From the NCBI RefSeq assembly GCF_003515705.1, contig NZ_QWEH01000014.1, forward strand, positions 62,001-126,000: a DNA stretch of 64,000 nt, in the 5' to 3' direction. Numbering within the stretch: position 1 is the stretch's first letter; each line of letters starts with the position of its first letter. A program made the position numbers and the translations under genes. The DNA comes from Oceanobacillus profundus. GTDB taxonomy: Bacteria > Bacillota > Bacilli > Bacillales > Amphibacillaceae. Shown here piece after piece: positions 51,780-60,018 of the stretch. The notes under the pieces were generated by a model. The model was given only the letters and a program-made list of their open reading frames with translations. It made no database searches and was not told the DNA's origin.

Positions 51780-52235
51780 ACGCTACGACACCAAACGCAA
51801 AATTAACGCACCATCCGACTACGATACGACACCAAACAGAAAATTAACGCACACCTCGCTGCACGCTATGACGCCAAACGCAAAATTAACGCACCATCCG
51901 CCCAAGCTATGACACCAAACGCAAAATTAAAGCACCCATCCGCCCAAGCTATGACACCAAAGACAAAATTAAAGCACCCTCGCCTCAGGCTATGACACCA
52001 AACAGAAAATTAAAGCACTATAGACTCAAGCTACGACACCAAACAAAAAATTACCTCACCATCCGCCCAAGCTATGACACCAAAGACAAAATTAAAGCAC
52101 CCTCGCCGCACGCTATGACACCAAACAGAAAATTAAAGCACCCTCGCCGCACGCTATGACGCCAAACACAAAACTAACGCACCATCCACCCAAGCTATGA
52201 CGCCAAACAGAAAATTAAAGCACAACCCCGCGCAC
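51780..52235 (+). repeat. 41-bp tandem repeat array D
   Basis: Eleven units of 40-42 bases between convergent genes. First half CACCAAACGCAAAATTAACG with AGACAAAAT or ACAGAAAAT variants; second half beginning CACCATCC or CACCCTCG; then CAAGCTATGA or CACGCTATGA. CACC cores alternate at 20 and 21 bases. This is the longest plus-orientation array of the family. Confidence 0.9.
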
Positions 52236-52270
52236 ACAAAAAAAGACCTCCAGCCGCAGCTGAAGGTCTT
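52236..52270 (-). terminator. Terminator of the LysM endopeptidase gene
   Basis: AAGACCTCCAGC (52243-52254) pairs with GCTGAAGGTCTT (52259-52270); the A-run at 52237-52244 is the U-run on the minus strand. Confidence 0.88.
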
Positions 52271-52278
52271 CTATCATT

Positions 52279-53334
52279 CTAGTAAAATCTTTTAAAGCTA
52301 TCAAAATGCTTCTTCCAATAGGAATTGTCTAAGCTCGTAATTTGTACGCCGTTTGATGTTCCTGCGTGGATAAATTGGTTGTTTCCGAGATAGACTCCCA
52401 TATGAGAGATGCCTGATTTATAAGTTCCTTCAAAGAATACAAGGTCTCCTACCTGTGGTGTGTTCACGTAAAAGGAACGGTCGAAGTAGCCTGCTGCTGA
52501 TGTTCTAGGCAAGTCCATCCCAGCTTGTTTGTATACATAGTAGATAAATCCACTACAATCGAATCCGCTCGGTGTAGAACCACCCCATACATATTTGACG
52601 CCGCTCATGCTTTTAGCTGTGCTAATAAGCTTGTCCACATTGTAGCTTACATCAGTTGCTGGAGCATTGTTTGAACTTCCGCCTGAGTTAGATCCGGATG
52701 AGCCATTTGAACTACTTCCGATACTTAGCTTCTGTCCGATTAAAATGAGATCGGAGCTTAAGTTATTCCATTTTTTCAAGTTGCTAACTGTAACACCATG
52801 TCGTGCAGCAATACGTGATAACGTGTCGCCTGATTTAACGGTGTAGACAGAAGATGAGCTTGAAGAATTGCCGGATGAACTAGATGAACCAGAATTTCCA
52901 GTAGACGATCCGTTCTTACTTACAACAAGCTTATTCCCAGGGTAAATTAAGGTTGTGTTTAAGTTGTTCCATTTCATCAAGTTAGATAATGAGATTCCAT
53001 GTTTGGAGGCAATGCCGCTTAACGTGTCCCCTCGTTTTACTGTATATGTAGTAGATTTATTAGTTGAAGTGTTTGTATTCGTACTTGATGATGATCCCGT
53101 GCTCGAAGATGATTTCGTAGTCTGAATGACTTGATTCGGGAAAATTAAATCCGATGACAAATTATTAATCGATCTCAGTTCAGATACGCTTGTACCATAT
53201 TGCTGTGCAATCTTCCATAGTGAATCTCCGCTCTTAACCTTGTGTGATGCTGCTTCTGCTTCCTCAGCTGCAAAAATAGCTGATGCAATCGCCGCACTTG
53301 CAGTAACCGACATAATAATTTTCTTGTTCGCCAA
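52279..53334 (-). CDS. lytE: LysM-NlpC/P60 peptidoglycan DL-endopeptidase (LytE-like)
   Basis: Secreted autolysin that cuts D-Glu-DAP bonds in wall peptides. The start is TTG 53334 after AGGGGGA. A signal peptide ([22 protein letters not shown]) precedes three LysM domains (about 30-73, 97-140, 163-207; each [10 protein letters not shown] / [10 protein letters not shown] / [10 protein letters not shown] with a WNNL helix), joined by Ser/Gly/Asn linkers. An NlpC/P60 domain (about 235-351) has catalytic Cys in GFDCSGF and His in ISHMGVYLG and FIHAGTS. Length and three LysM match B. subtilis LytE (334 residues). A WalR-type site lies 180 bases upstream. Confidence 0.92.
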   Translation of the reverse strand: MANKKIIMSVTASAAIASAIFAAEEAEAASHKVKSGDSLWKIAQQYGTSVSELRSINNLSSDLIFPNQVIQTTKSSSSTGSSSSTNTNTSTNKSTTYTVKRGDTLSGIASKHGISLSNLMKWNNLNTTLIYPGNKLVVSKNGSSTGNSGSSSSSGNSSSSSSVYTVKSGDTLSRIAARHGVTVSNLKKWNNLSSDLILIGQKLSIGSSSNGSSGSNSGGSSNNAPATDVSYNVDKLISTAKSMSGVKYVWGGSTPSGFDCSGFIYYVYKQAGMDLPRTSAAGYFDRSFYVNTPQVGDLVFFEGTYKSGISHMGVYLGNNQFIHAGTSNGVQITSLDNSYWKKHFDSFKRFY

Positions 53335-53514
53335 TTTTTTATCCCCCTGTTGTAATCAAATAGTTATAGTAATTCCAGTAAATACTTGCCAGTTCGGCAG
53401 TTTATGTTTTTATCCTGGAAAATTCGCCAATTTATTTCTGAATATCCATGTTCTAACAGAAACTAACACTATTATAGCTATTATTTCAAAATTATTATAG
53501 ATTAATAGGACATT

Positions 53515-53536
53515 TGTAACATGATTGTAATGTAAA
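53515..53536 (+). promoter_or_regulatory. WalR-type box upstream of the LytE-like gene
   Basis: TGTAACATGATTGTAAT (53515-53531) matches the WalR consensus TGTWAH-N5-TGTWAH exactly, and TGTAAA follows at 53531-53536. It is on the strand opposite to the autolysin gene, which is unusual for an activating site. Confidence 0.5.
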
Positions 53537-53844
53537 GGTTTGGTAAAGATGATGCCCATGATTGACTCGAAAGCAAAACTAGCAGATCCCGAATCTACGT
53601 ACCACTCGATCCGAATAACACCTTCATCTCAATGAAAATCGTACCAAAAAGCGATCTGGTCCAAATTCTCTAAAAAATTTATTTCTGAAAAGTTATGGAA
53701 ATATGTTATAATTCCCTTTATAATGTCGAAATAGATATAGGGTAAAAAAATTATAGCTTAGAAATAGCACTCATTATCCGAAAGCCCAAAAACACATCCA
53801 TTCCCCAAAAGCAGGGGTGGACCGAATACAATGGAGGTACAGCA
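53537..53844 (+). promoter_or_regulatory. Leader region of the polysaccharide operon
   Basis: No gene seen. Two TATAAT hexamers near 53710-53727 mark a probable start region for the capsule genes; no -35 is convincing. A GGAGGT site precedes the first gene at 53845. Confidence 0.45.
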
Positions 53845-54609
53845 ATGGAGGAAACGATATCCCTCAAAGAGATTTTTGAGGTCATCAAGAAACGCTTGTT
53901 AATGATTATTGCCTTAATGTTGGGGGCGGCACTCGTAGCAGCAATCATTAGCTATTTTGTCTTAACACCAACATATGAAAACAGTTCGCAGTTTCTTGTA
54001 ACGCAAAGCAACAATACCGACATGAATGCACAGCTTACGCAAGCAGATGTCAGAACAAATGTGGAGTTAATTAATACATACAACGTAATAATTACAAGTC
54101 CAGCAGTCCTTGAGCCTGTAATAGAAGAATTGAATTTAGATATAAGCAGTAGTCAATTAGCAGGAAAGCTTCAAGTTGCAAGTGCTGATAATTCACAGGT
54201 TGTAACCGTAACTGCAACAGATCCAGACCCAGCTCTAGCGACAGAAATTGCGAATACGACGGTTGAAGTTTTTCAAGATAAAATTCCAGACTTGATGAAT
54301 GTTGATAACGTGTCAATTTTATCGGAGGCACAATTAGCTGAAAATCCTTCACCAGTAGCACCGAATCCGATTCTGAATATTGCAATCGCAATTGTTCTAG
54401 GTGCCATGATTGGTGTTGGGATTGCATTCTTACTAGAATACTTAGATAACACGATTAAATCAGAAGAGGATATTGAGCAGAAACTTGGAATTCCTGTACT
54501 TGGGGTTATCTCTCATATTGATGAAAAAGATATGCGTACGGAGAATTTCGAGGCTCGTGAAATCAGAACGGTAAGGGGTGGTCTAGATGGCGCGAAAAAG
54601 ACAGTTTAA
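53845..54609 (+). CDS. tkmA: Polysaccharide co-polymerase / kinase modulator (TkmA, Wzz-type)
   Basis: 254-residue membrane activator of the tyrosine kinase and chain-length regulator. Wzz domain with helix one LLMIIALMLGAALVAAIISY (about 18-38), extracellular coil with SSQFLVTQ, and helix two PILNIAIAIVLGAMIGVGIAFLLEY (about 175-200) followed by a cytosolic tail (EDIEQKLGIPVLGVI). The tail would bind the kinase. Start ATG 53845 follows GGAGGT. It overlaps ptkA by 23 bases. Confidence 0.9.
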   Translation: MEETISLKEIFEVIKKRLLMIIALMLGAALVAAIISYFVLTPTYENSSQFLVTQSNNTDMNAQLTQADVRTNVELINTYNVIITSPAVLEPVIEELNLDISSSQLAGKLQVASADNSQVVTVTATDPDPALATEIANTTVEVFQDKIPDLMNVDNVSILSEAQLAENPSPVAPNPILNIAIAIVLGAMIGVGIAFLLEYLDNTIKSEEDIEQKLGIPVLGVISHIDEKDMRTENFEAREIRTVRGGLDGAKKTV

Positions 54610-55279
54610 AAATAATAAAATGCGTCACCTAATTACGAAAATAAGTCCACGCTCACCAATTTCAGAGCAATATCGTACCGTTCGTACAAACCTGCAATTT
54701 GCTTCCGCGGATGAAGAGATTCAAACATTGCTGTTAACTTCAGCTGGTCCATCGGAAGGAAAGTCGATGACGACAGCGAATCTTGCAGTTGTATATGCGC
54801 AGCAGGGTAAAAAGGTACTTTTAATTGATGCGGATTTACGTAAGCCAACCATCCATTATACATTCCGCCTGGATAATCTAAAAGGACTTAGCAATGTGCT
54901 TGTTGGAGATATTCCCTTGCAGGAAGCAGTCGTTCCGAGCGCGGTACAGGACTTAGACTTAATCTCTTGTGGTCCAATCCCGCCGAATCCTTCTGAGCTG
55001 CTTGGTTCGAAACGAATGCAGCGAATGATAGCTGAAGCGCGTGAGCTTTATGATGTGATTATTTTTGATACTCCACCAGTTCTTGCGGTAACAGATGCAC
55101 AAATTCTATCTGCTTTCGTTGATGGATCGATTCTCGTAGTACGCAGCAAAAGCACGGAGACAGAATCAGCACAAAAGGCAGTTGAATCATTAAAGGCAGT
55201 GAATGCCAAAGTCCTTGGTACCGTTCTAAATGACCGGGACAAGAAGGAATCAAATCACTACTACTATTATGGAAGTTAA
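54587..55279 (+). CDS. ptkA: BY-family tyrosine kinase (PtkA/CapB-like)
   Basis: 230-residue bacterial tyrosine kinase. Walker A GPSEGKSM (54-61), Walker A' VLLIDADLRKP (about 76) and Walker B DVIIFDTPP are all present. The C-terminal tyrosine cluster HYYYYGS is the autophosphorylation site. Start ATG 54587 follows AAGGGG; it overlaps tkmA, as in ywqC-ywqD. It phosphorylates sugar-nucleotide dehydrogenases and other proteins; wbpA-type dehydrogenase in this cluster is a plausible substrate. Confidence 0.92.
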   Translation: MARKRQFKNNKMRHLITKISPRSPISEQYRTVRTNLQFASADEEIQTLLLTSAGPSEGKSMTTANLAVVYAQQGKKVLLIDADLRKPTIHYTFRLDNLKGLSNVLVGDIPLQEAVVPSAVQDLDLISCGPIPPNPSELLGSKRMQRMIAEARELYDVIIFDTPPVLAVTDAQILSAFVDGSILVVRSKSTETESAQKAVESLKAVNAKVLGTVLNDRDKKESNHYYYYGS

Positions 55280-55290
55280 TACGAATAAGA

Positions 55291-55328
55291 AACTCCTTAT
55301 CATCCTATGCGCTGATAAGGAGTTTTTT
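55291..55328 (+). terminator. Terminator after ptkA
   Basis: AACTCCTTATCA (55291-55302) and TGATAAGGAGTT (55313-55324) pair perfectly, followed by TTTTTT. Confidence 0.92.
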
Positions 55329-55368
55329 CATGAAAAAATATGACTAAAAACTATTTTTATTACATTTC

Positions 55369-55637
55369 CGTGACTTTTTCGTGACTATAAATACCTATAT
55401 TTTTACAATTTCATATGATAAAATATTCATAGGTAAAAATGCTTAGTTAACTTCCAAAAATTACATCATACATAGTGGGATACCAAATGCCATTCATCAA
55501 TTTGTATTGGCGTCGAAATATTTTTCACGTATACATCGTCCGTGTTTTGCATCCGATGACACTTCATATTAATAAAGGAGAATTACATAACCCAAAAAAA
55601 TAGCCTCCTTACCGAATGATATATGGTGGCTATTTTT
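55369..55637 (+). promoter_or_regulatory. Leader between ptkA and ptpZ: GTGACT repeats and second terminator
   Basis: Two direct GTGACT copies 11 bases apart (55370 and 55381) precede an AT-rich promoter-like region. A second terminator-type hairpin follows: AAAAATAGCC (55596-55605) with GGCTATTTTT (55628-55637). A new promoter for ptpZ or an attenuated leader is likely. No gene is seen in 55329-55784. Confidence 0.5.
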
Positions 55638-55784
55638 AATGATCTGCTTGCTTTCTATTCCGAATTGCGCTTTATGTTACTAAAGGATTAAATTGCTAGG
55701 GAGTAATTGTAAACATACATCGATTCTTGTATAATTTTAACTAATTAATTTTTTCAAAAAATATGACGGAGAGGGAGTGGCAAT

Positions 55785-56549
55785 GTGATTGATATACATT
55801 CTCACATCTTACCTGGAGTAGATGATGGTGCTAAAACAGAAGAAGACAGCTTAGATATGGCAAGAGCAGCAGTTGCTCAAGGGATAACGACAATAATCGC
55901 AACCCCTCACCATAAAAATGGAAAATATGATAATGACGCCCAGTCGATTATAAATCATGTAGCCATTTTAAATGAATTGTTCAAAAAAGAAAATATTGAT
56001 CTTCACGTACTTGCGGGTCAGGAAACACGAATCAATGGGGATATGGTTCAAGACATTGAAAAAGGGGAACTCTTGTCTCTAAACGGGTCGAAGTATTTAT
56101 TTGTAGAATTCCCATCAGGACAGGTTCCAAGATATGCTAGTCAAATGCTGTTTGACATTCAAGTCGCAGGATATACTCCAATTATCGTTCACCCAGAACG
56201 AAATCAAGAGCTTATTGAACATCCGGCCAAGCTCTATGAATTTGTCAAAAAAGGTGCGTTAACACAAGTGACTGCAGCAAGCCTCGTTGGAAAGTTTGGT
56301 AAGAATATTCAAAAGTTCTCAAATCAACTTATTGAATTTAACCTCACTCACTTTATTGCGTCGGATGCACATAATACGAAATCACGTGGTTTTGTGATGG
56401 ATAAAGCATTTGAACATGTAAACCACGCATATGGCAGTGATTATCACTATATGTTTTTGGAAAATAGTCAGCTGTTAATTGAGAATAGCAATGTGAACCG
56501 CATGGAACCAGTCATGATTAAGAAAAAGAAATTTCTTGGCTTGTTTTAA
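55785..56549 (+). CDS. ptpZ: Protein tyrosine phosphatase, PHP family (PtpZ/CapC-like)
   Basis: 254-residue manganese-dependent phosphatase that reverses PtkA. PHP metal motifs: MIDIHSHILPGVDDGA (His4, His6), IATPHHKNGKY, AGQETRING, VEFPSGQVPRYASQ, IIVHPERNQE and SDAHNTKSRGF. Start GTG 55785 follows GGAGAGGGAG. It is homologous to YwqE/CpsB. Unlike the usual tkmA-ptkA-ptpZ arrangement, it is separated from ptkA by 505 bases with two terminators. Confidence 0.92.
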   Translation: MIDIHSHILPGVDDGAKTEEDSLDMARAAVAQGITTIIATPHHKNGKYDNDAQSIINHVAILNELFKKENIDLHVLAGQETRINGDMVQDIEKGELLSLNGSKYLFVEFPSGQVPRYASQMLFDIQVAGYTPIIVHPERNQELIEHPAKLYEFVKKGALTQVTAASLVGKFGKNIQKFSNQLIEFNLTHFIASDAHNTKSRGFVMDKAFEHVNHAYGSDYHYMFLENSQLLIENSNVNRMEPVMIKKKKFLGLF

Positions 56550-56651
56550 GGGTATAGACAACCTCCTATAGCCTAATAACTATACTAGAAAAAGAGATAA
56601 TCCGAATAGGGGTAGAATCGAGAAAAATATCTAAAAAAAGGGGTTAATTAG

Positions 56652-57305
56652 GTGATACATGTTCTTATTGTAGAAAATCAGAGGTTACTCCGGGATGGCA
56701 TGGAAGCCATTATCGAAAGAACGGATGATATAAAGGTTATCGGAGCAGTGGATAACGGAGAAATTGCGATTAAGCAGATGGAACACCTAAATCCTGATAT
56801 TGTAATCATGGACATTCATTTACCACAAATGGACGGGATTCGCACAACAAAATATATGAAAGAGAAGTATCCAGAAGTAGGGGTCATCTTGCTTACTTCA
56901 AAAGTGGATGATTTCATCATTTCAGGAATTAATGCTGGTGCAGACGGTTTTTTAGTGAAGGCAGTGTACGCTGAGCGCTTGCTGGAGGCGATTCGAATCG
57001 CATATCGCGGTGAGACAATCTTCTCTGGTGAAGTAGCTCAGATGCTTGCTACCCGCATACGTCAACTGACAATGAATAATAAACAAATATTCACATTGCG
57101 ACTTGAACGTCTTGGCTACACGTTTACGAAGCGTGAGATTGACATTGCGTTTTTATTAAAAGAGAACTATACGAACCAGCAAATTGCCCTCAAGCTATTT
57201 CTTGGTGAAGGCACGGTAAAAAATTACATTAGTGAGATTTACAATAAACTGAATATACGAAACCGCGCAAAGGTTATTGAATTTTTCGGTAATGTCACAC
57301 GGTGA
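56652..57305 (+). CDS. NarL/LuxR-type response regulator, atypical acidic pocket
   Basis: 217-residue regulator. Receiver domain: MIHVLIVENQRLLRDGMEAI, phospho-acceptor Asp54 in VIMDIHLPQMDG, threonine in VILLTSKV and Lys in GFLVKAVY. The usual second acidic residue near position 9 is Asn (Glu8-Asn9). A LuxR HTH follows (TKREIDIAFLLKENYTNQQIALKLFLGEGTVKNYISEIYNKL). Start GTG 56652. No histidine kinase gene is nearby. Probably regulates the polysaccharide genes around it. Confidence 0.85.
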   Translation: MIHVLIVENQRLLRDGMEAIIERTDDIKVIGAVDNGEIAIKQMEHLNPDIVIMDIHLPQMDGIRTTKYMKEKYPEVGVILLTSKVDDFIISGINAGADGFLVKAVYAERLLEAIRIAYRGETIFSGEVAQMLATRIRQLTMNNKQIFTLRLERLGYTFTKREIDIAFLLKENYTNQQIALKLFLGEGTVKNYISEIYNKLNIRNRAKVIEFFGNVTR

Positions 57306-57331
57306 TAGTTTAACAGGTAAAATTGCCTAGT

Positions 57332-57370
57332 AGTGACTTTTATTGTAAAAAGTCACTAAAAAAGTGACTT
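57332..57370 (+). promoter_or_regulatory. Overlapping GTGACTT hairpins before the second regulator gene
   Basis: AGTGACTTTT (57332-57341) pairs with AAAAGTCACT (57348-57357), which can alternatively pair with AGTGACTT (57363-57370). A TAGAAT (57380-57385) follows without a -35, so the boxes may be an activator site. Confidence 0.5.
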
Positions 57371-57446
57371 CCTATGTAGTAGAATAGAATCTTGTTACGA
57401 TATGTCGTTAAGACGGTAAAAATGAAAGAATAGGTAGGAAAGTTGA

Positions 57447-58127
57447 ATGGCGACTATTTTATACATAAGTAAGAATCCGTTTTCTAAGTTGATTATACAG
57501 AAAATTAAGGAACAAACAGAGATGGAGTTAATTGGGTGTGTGCTCTATACAACTAATGGTTTCGTCATCGAAGAGAAGCCGAATGTTGTTTTATTGGACA
57601 CAGAATCAATCGCGTTACCCGAAGTGACAGCTGCTATTAAACAGTTAAAAGCAGCTAACCCATTTGTGAAGGTTATCACGATTGTGGGCGCTTCGCAGCT
57701 AGGTGATTCTATGGCGATCATTGAAGCAGGCAGTGACAGTGTTATTGAAAAGCGTCCGAATTTTGAAGATAAACTGATGCTCGTTATTCTTTCTATACAG
57801 GATGCACATTATGTTGCTCCTTCCAGTGTAATCCTAGATCTATTAGAACGTTTAGATGAGTTAAAGAAAGATAACTTTGATCTATTTCGGAAACGTCTCG
57901 GAGAAAATGGAATTCATATTTCAATGAAAGAATCACTTGTTGCTTACTTTCTCAAGAAAAACTTACGAAATAATGAAATTGCAGAATGTATCCAGTTAAG
58001 AGAAGGAACTGTAAAAGTACATATCAGTCAAATTTATAAGAAAATTAACATCAGAGGCAGGAAAAATGTGGTACACTATTTAAATAAAATCATGTCGAAT
58101 CGTGTACGTATGGAAGAAGCCAATTAA
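57447..58127 (+). CDS. LuxR-type regulator with degenerate receiver domain
   Basis: 226-residue protein, start ATG 57447 after AGGTAGGAAAG. The N-terminus folds like a receiver (MATILYISKNPFSKLIIQKI, NVVLLDTESIAL, VKVITIVGASQ, GSDSVIEKR), but the acidic pair at the start of the domain is missing (YISKN), so it probably is not controlled by ordinary phosphorylation. The C-terminal HTH reads SLVAYFLKKNLRNNEIAECIQLREGTVKVHISQIYKKINIRGR. It resembles the gene before it in plan, not closely in sequence. Likely a local regulator of capsule synthesis. Confidence 0.8.
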   Translation: MATILYISKNPFSKLIIQKIKEQTEMELIGCVLYTTNGFVIEEKPNVVLLDTESIALPEVTAAIKQLKAANPFVKVITIVGASQLGDSMAIIEAGSDSVIEKRPNFEDKLMLVILSIQDAHYVAPSSVILDLLERLDELKKDNFDLFRKRLGENGIHISMKESLVAYFLKKNLRNNEIAECIQLREGTVKVHISQIYKKINIRGRKNVVHYLNKIMSNRVRMEEAN

Positions 58128-58156
58128 AATTAAAACATCAAAAAGGAGCGTGTACG

Positions 58157-59980
58157 ATGTCCTATCGTAAGAGGCTAACATTCCTGATCTTACTAGACTC
58201 CGTAATTGTCAGCACGGCTATATTTATAGCGACTTGGGTTGTCTATCCAGCGCATACAGAAATTCTACGAACGGAAACCATCCTATGGAGCGCAATTGCA
58301 CTATTAGTCTTTCATCATTTATTTGCATCCGTTTATAAGCTCTATAATAAGGTTTGGGCATATGCTAGTGTTGGAGAGTTAGTTACGATTGTAAAGGCAA
58401 TCACATTTTCGATTGTCGGTGCAGGAATTGTTCAGTATTTCATCAATGATTTTTCACTTTATTCAAGAGCGTTGCTTGTTACATGGATGCTCCATATTTT
58501 ATTAATTGGCGGATCGCGCTTTGTCTGGCGGATCTTCCGAGATAGTTACATAAGAAATGAAACCGATCAGAAACGAACCTTAATTGTAGGAGCTGGTGCT
58601 GCTGGTGCGATGATTGCACGTCAGCTGAAGAATGAGCATAGCTCCGAATTAAGTCCAGTTGCTTTTGTCGATGATGATATCAACAAACAAAAAATGCAAG
58701 TCTATGACTTACCTGTAGAAGGAACAACGAGAGATATTGCAGCTGTTGTTGAAAAATTGAAAATCGAGCATATCGTTATTGCAATTCCCTCCTTGCGTAA
58801 CGGCGAATTGGAGAAAATTGTCGCAGAATGTAACAAGGCAAATGTTAAGGTACAAATGATTCCAAAAATCGAAGACCTCATGACAGGGAAAATATCTGTC
58901 AGCCACTTGAAAAATGTCGAGGTCGAGGATTTACTCGGACGAGAACCAGTAAAACTCGATATTGGCGCAATCTCGGAATATGTTACAGGAAGTACGGTTA
59001 TGGTTACGGGGGCTGGAGGATCAATCGGATCTGAAATTTGTCGCCAGCTGATGCGTTTTGCACCGGAAAAGATACTGTTAGTTGGTCATGGAGAATACAG
59101 CATTTATTCAATTGATATGGAACTTAAAAATAAACACCATGATTCAGAAACAGAGATCATTCCAATTATTGGCGACGTCCAAGACCGTGAACGTATATTC
59201 AACATTGTCGAAGAGCACCAGCCAAGAATTATTTACCACGCTGCAGCACATAAGCATGTGCCACTTATGGAATATAATCCGCATGAAGCAGTCAAAAACA
59301 ATGTGATTGGGACGAAGAATGTCGCAGAAGCTGCGGACACATTTGGTGTCAAAACATTTGTGATGGTGTCAACGGATAAAGCAGTAAACCCAACAAATGT
59401 GATGGGTGCAACGAAACGTGTTGCCGAAATGGTTGTCCAGCATATGGCACAGAAAAGTAAAACGAAATTTGTCGCTGTTCGATTTGGGAATGTACTTGGT
59501 AGTCGTGGAAGTGTAATTCCTTTGTTTAAGAAACAAATTGAAAGAGGCGGTCCAGTTACTGTAACGGATCCAGAAATGACACGTTATTTCATGACGATTC
59601 CAGAAGCTTCAAGGCTTGTTATTCAAGCAGGGACACTAGCTGAGGGCGGAGAAATTTTTGTCCTTGATATGGGTGAGCCAGTTAAAATTGTTGATTTAGC
59701 GAAGAACCTGATTAGATTATCAGGTTACACAGAGGACGAAATCCCAATTGAATTCTCGGGTATACGTCCAGGTGAGAAGATGTACGAAGAACTATTAGGA
59801 GAAGATGAGATTCTTCCTGGTGAAGTTTATGAGAAGATATATGTTGGAAGAACGATTGAAGTTGATATGGAGATTGTACTAAATTTAATTAAACGGTTTG
59901 AAAGGTATAATCAAGCAAGTTTAAAAAATGAACTTATGAATATTGTTTATGCAGAAAGAGAAATGCTAGCTGTAAAATAA
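58157..59980 (+). CDS. CapD/EpsC-type UDP-N-acetylhexosamine 4,6-dehydratase
   Basis: 607-residue membrane enzyme. Four N-terminal helices (about 10-125), a CoA/NAD-binding-like Rossmann domain (TLIVGAGAAGAMIARQL, about 140), and a C-terminal SDR dehydratase (MVTGAGGSIGSEICRQLMRF, about 285; DVQDRERI; YHAAAHKHVPLMEYNP; VMVSTDKAVNPTNVMGATKR with Met replacing the SDR Tyr; RFGNVLGSRGSVIPLFKKQI). This is the PglF/WbpM/EpsC class making UDP-4-keto-6-deoxy-GlcNAc, or its epimer, for surface polysaccharide. Start ATG 58157 follows AAAGGAG. Confidence 0.92.
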   Translation: MSYRKRLTFLILLDSVIVSTAIFIATWVVYPAHTEILRTETILWSAIALLVFHHLFASVYKLYNKVWAYASVGELVTIVKAITFSIVGAGIVQYFINDFSLYSRALLVTWMLHILLIGGSRFVWRIFRDSYIRNETDQKRTLIVGAGAAGAMIARQLKNEHSSELSPVAFVDDDINKQKMQVYDLPVEGTTRDIAAVVEKLKIEHIVIAIPSLRNGELEKIVAECNKANVKVQMIPKIEDLMTGKISVSHLKNVEVEDLLGREPVKLDIGAISEYVTGSTVMVTGAGGSIGSEICRQLMRFAPEKILLVGHGEYSIYSIDMELKNKHHDSETEIIPIIGDVQDRERIFNIVEEHQPRIIYHAAAHKHVPLMEYNPHEAVKNNVIGTKNVAEAADTFGVKTFVMVSTDKAVNPTNVMGATKRVAEMVVQHMAQKSKTKFVAVRFGNVLGSRGSVIPLFKKQIERGGPVTVTDPEMTRYFMTIPEASRLVIQAGTLAEGGEIFVLDMGEPVKIVDLAKNLIRLSGYTEDEIPIEFSGIRPGEKMYEELLGEDEILPGEVYEKIYVGRTIEVDMEIVLNLIKRFERYNQASLKNELMNIVYAEREMLAVK

Positions 59981-60018
59981 ACATAATATCAATCTTACTA
60001 TAGAAAGAAGTTGTTGAA

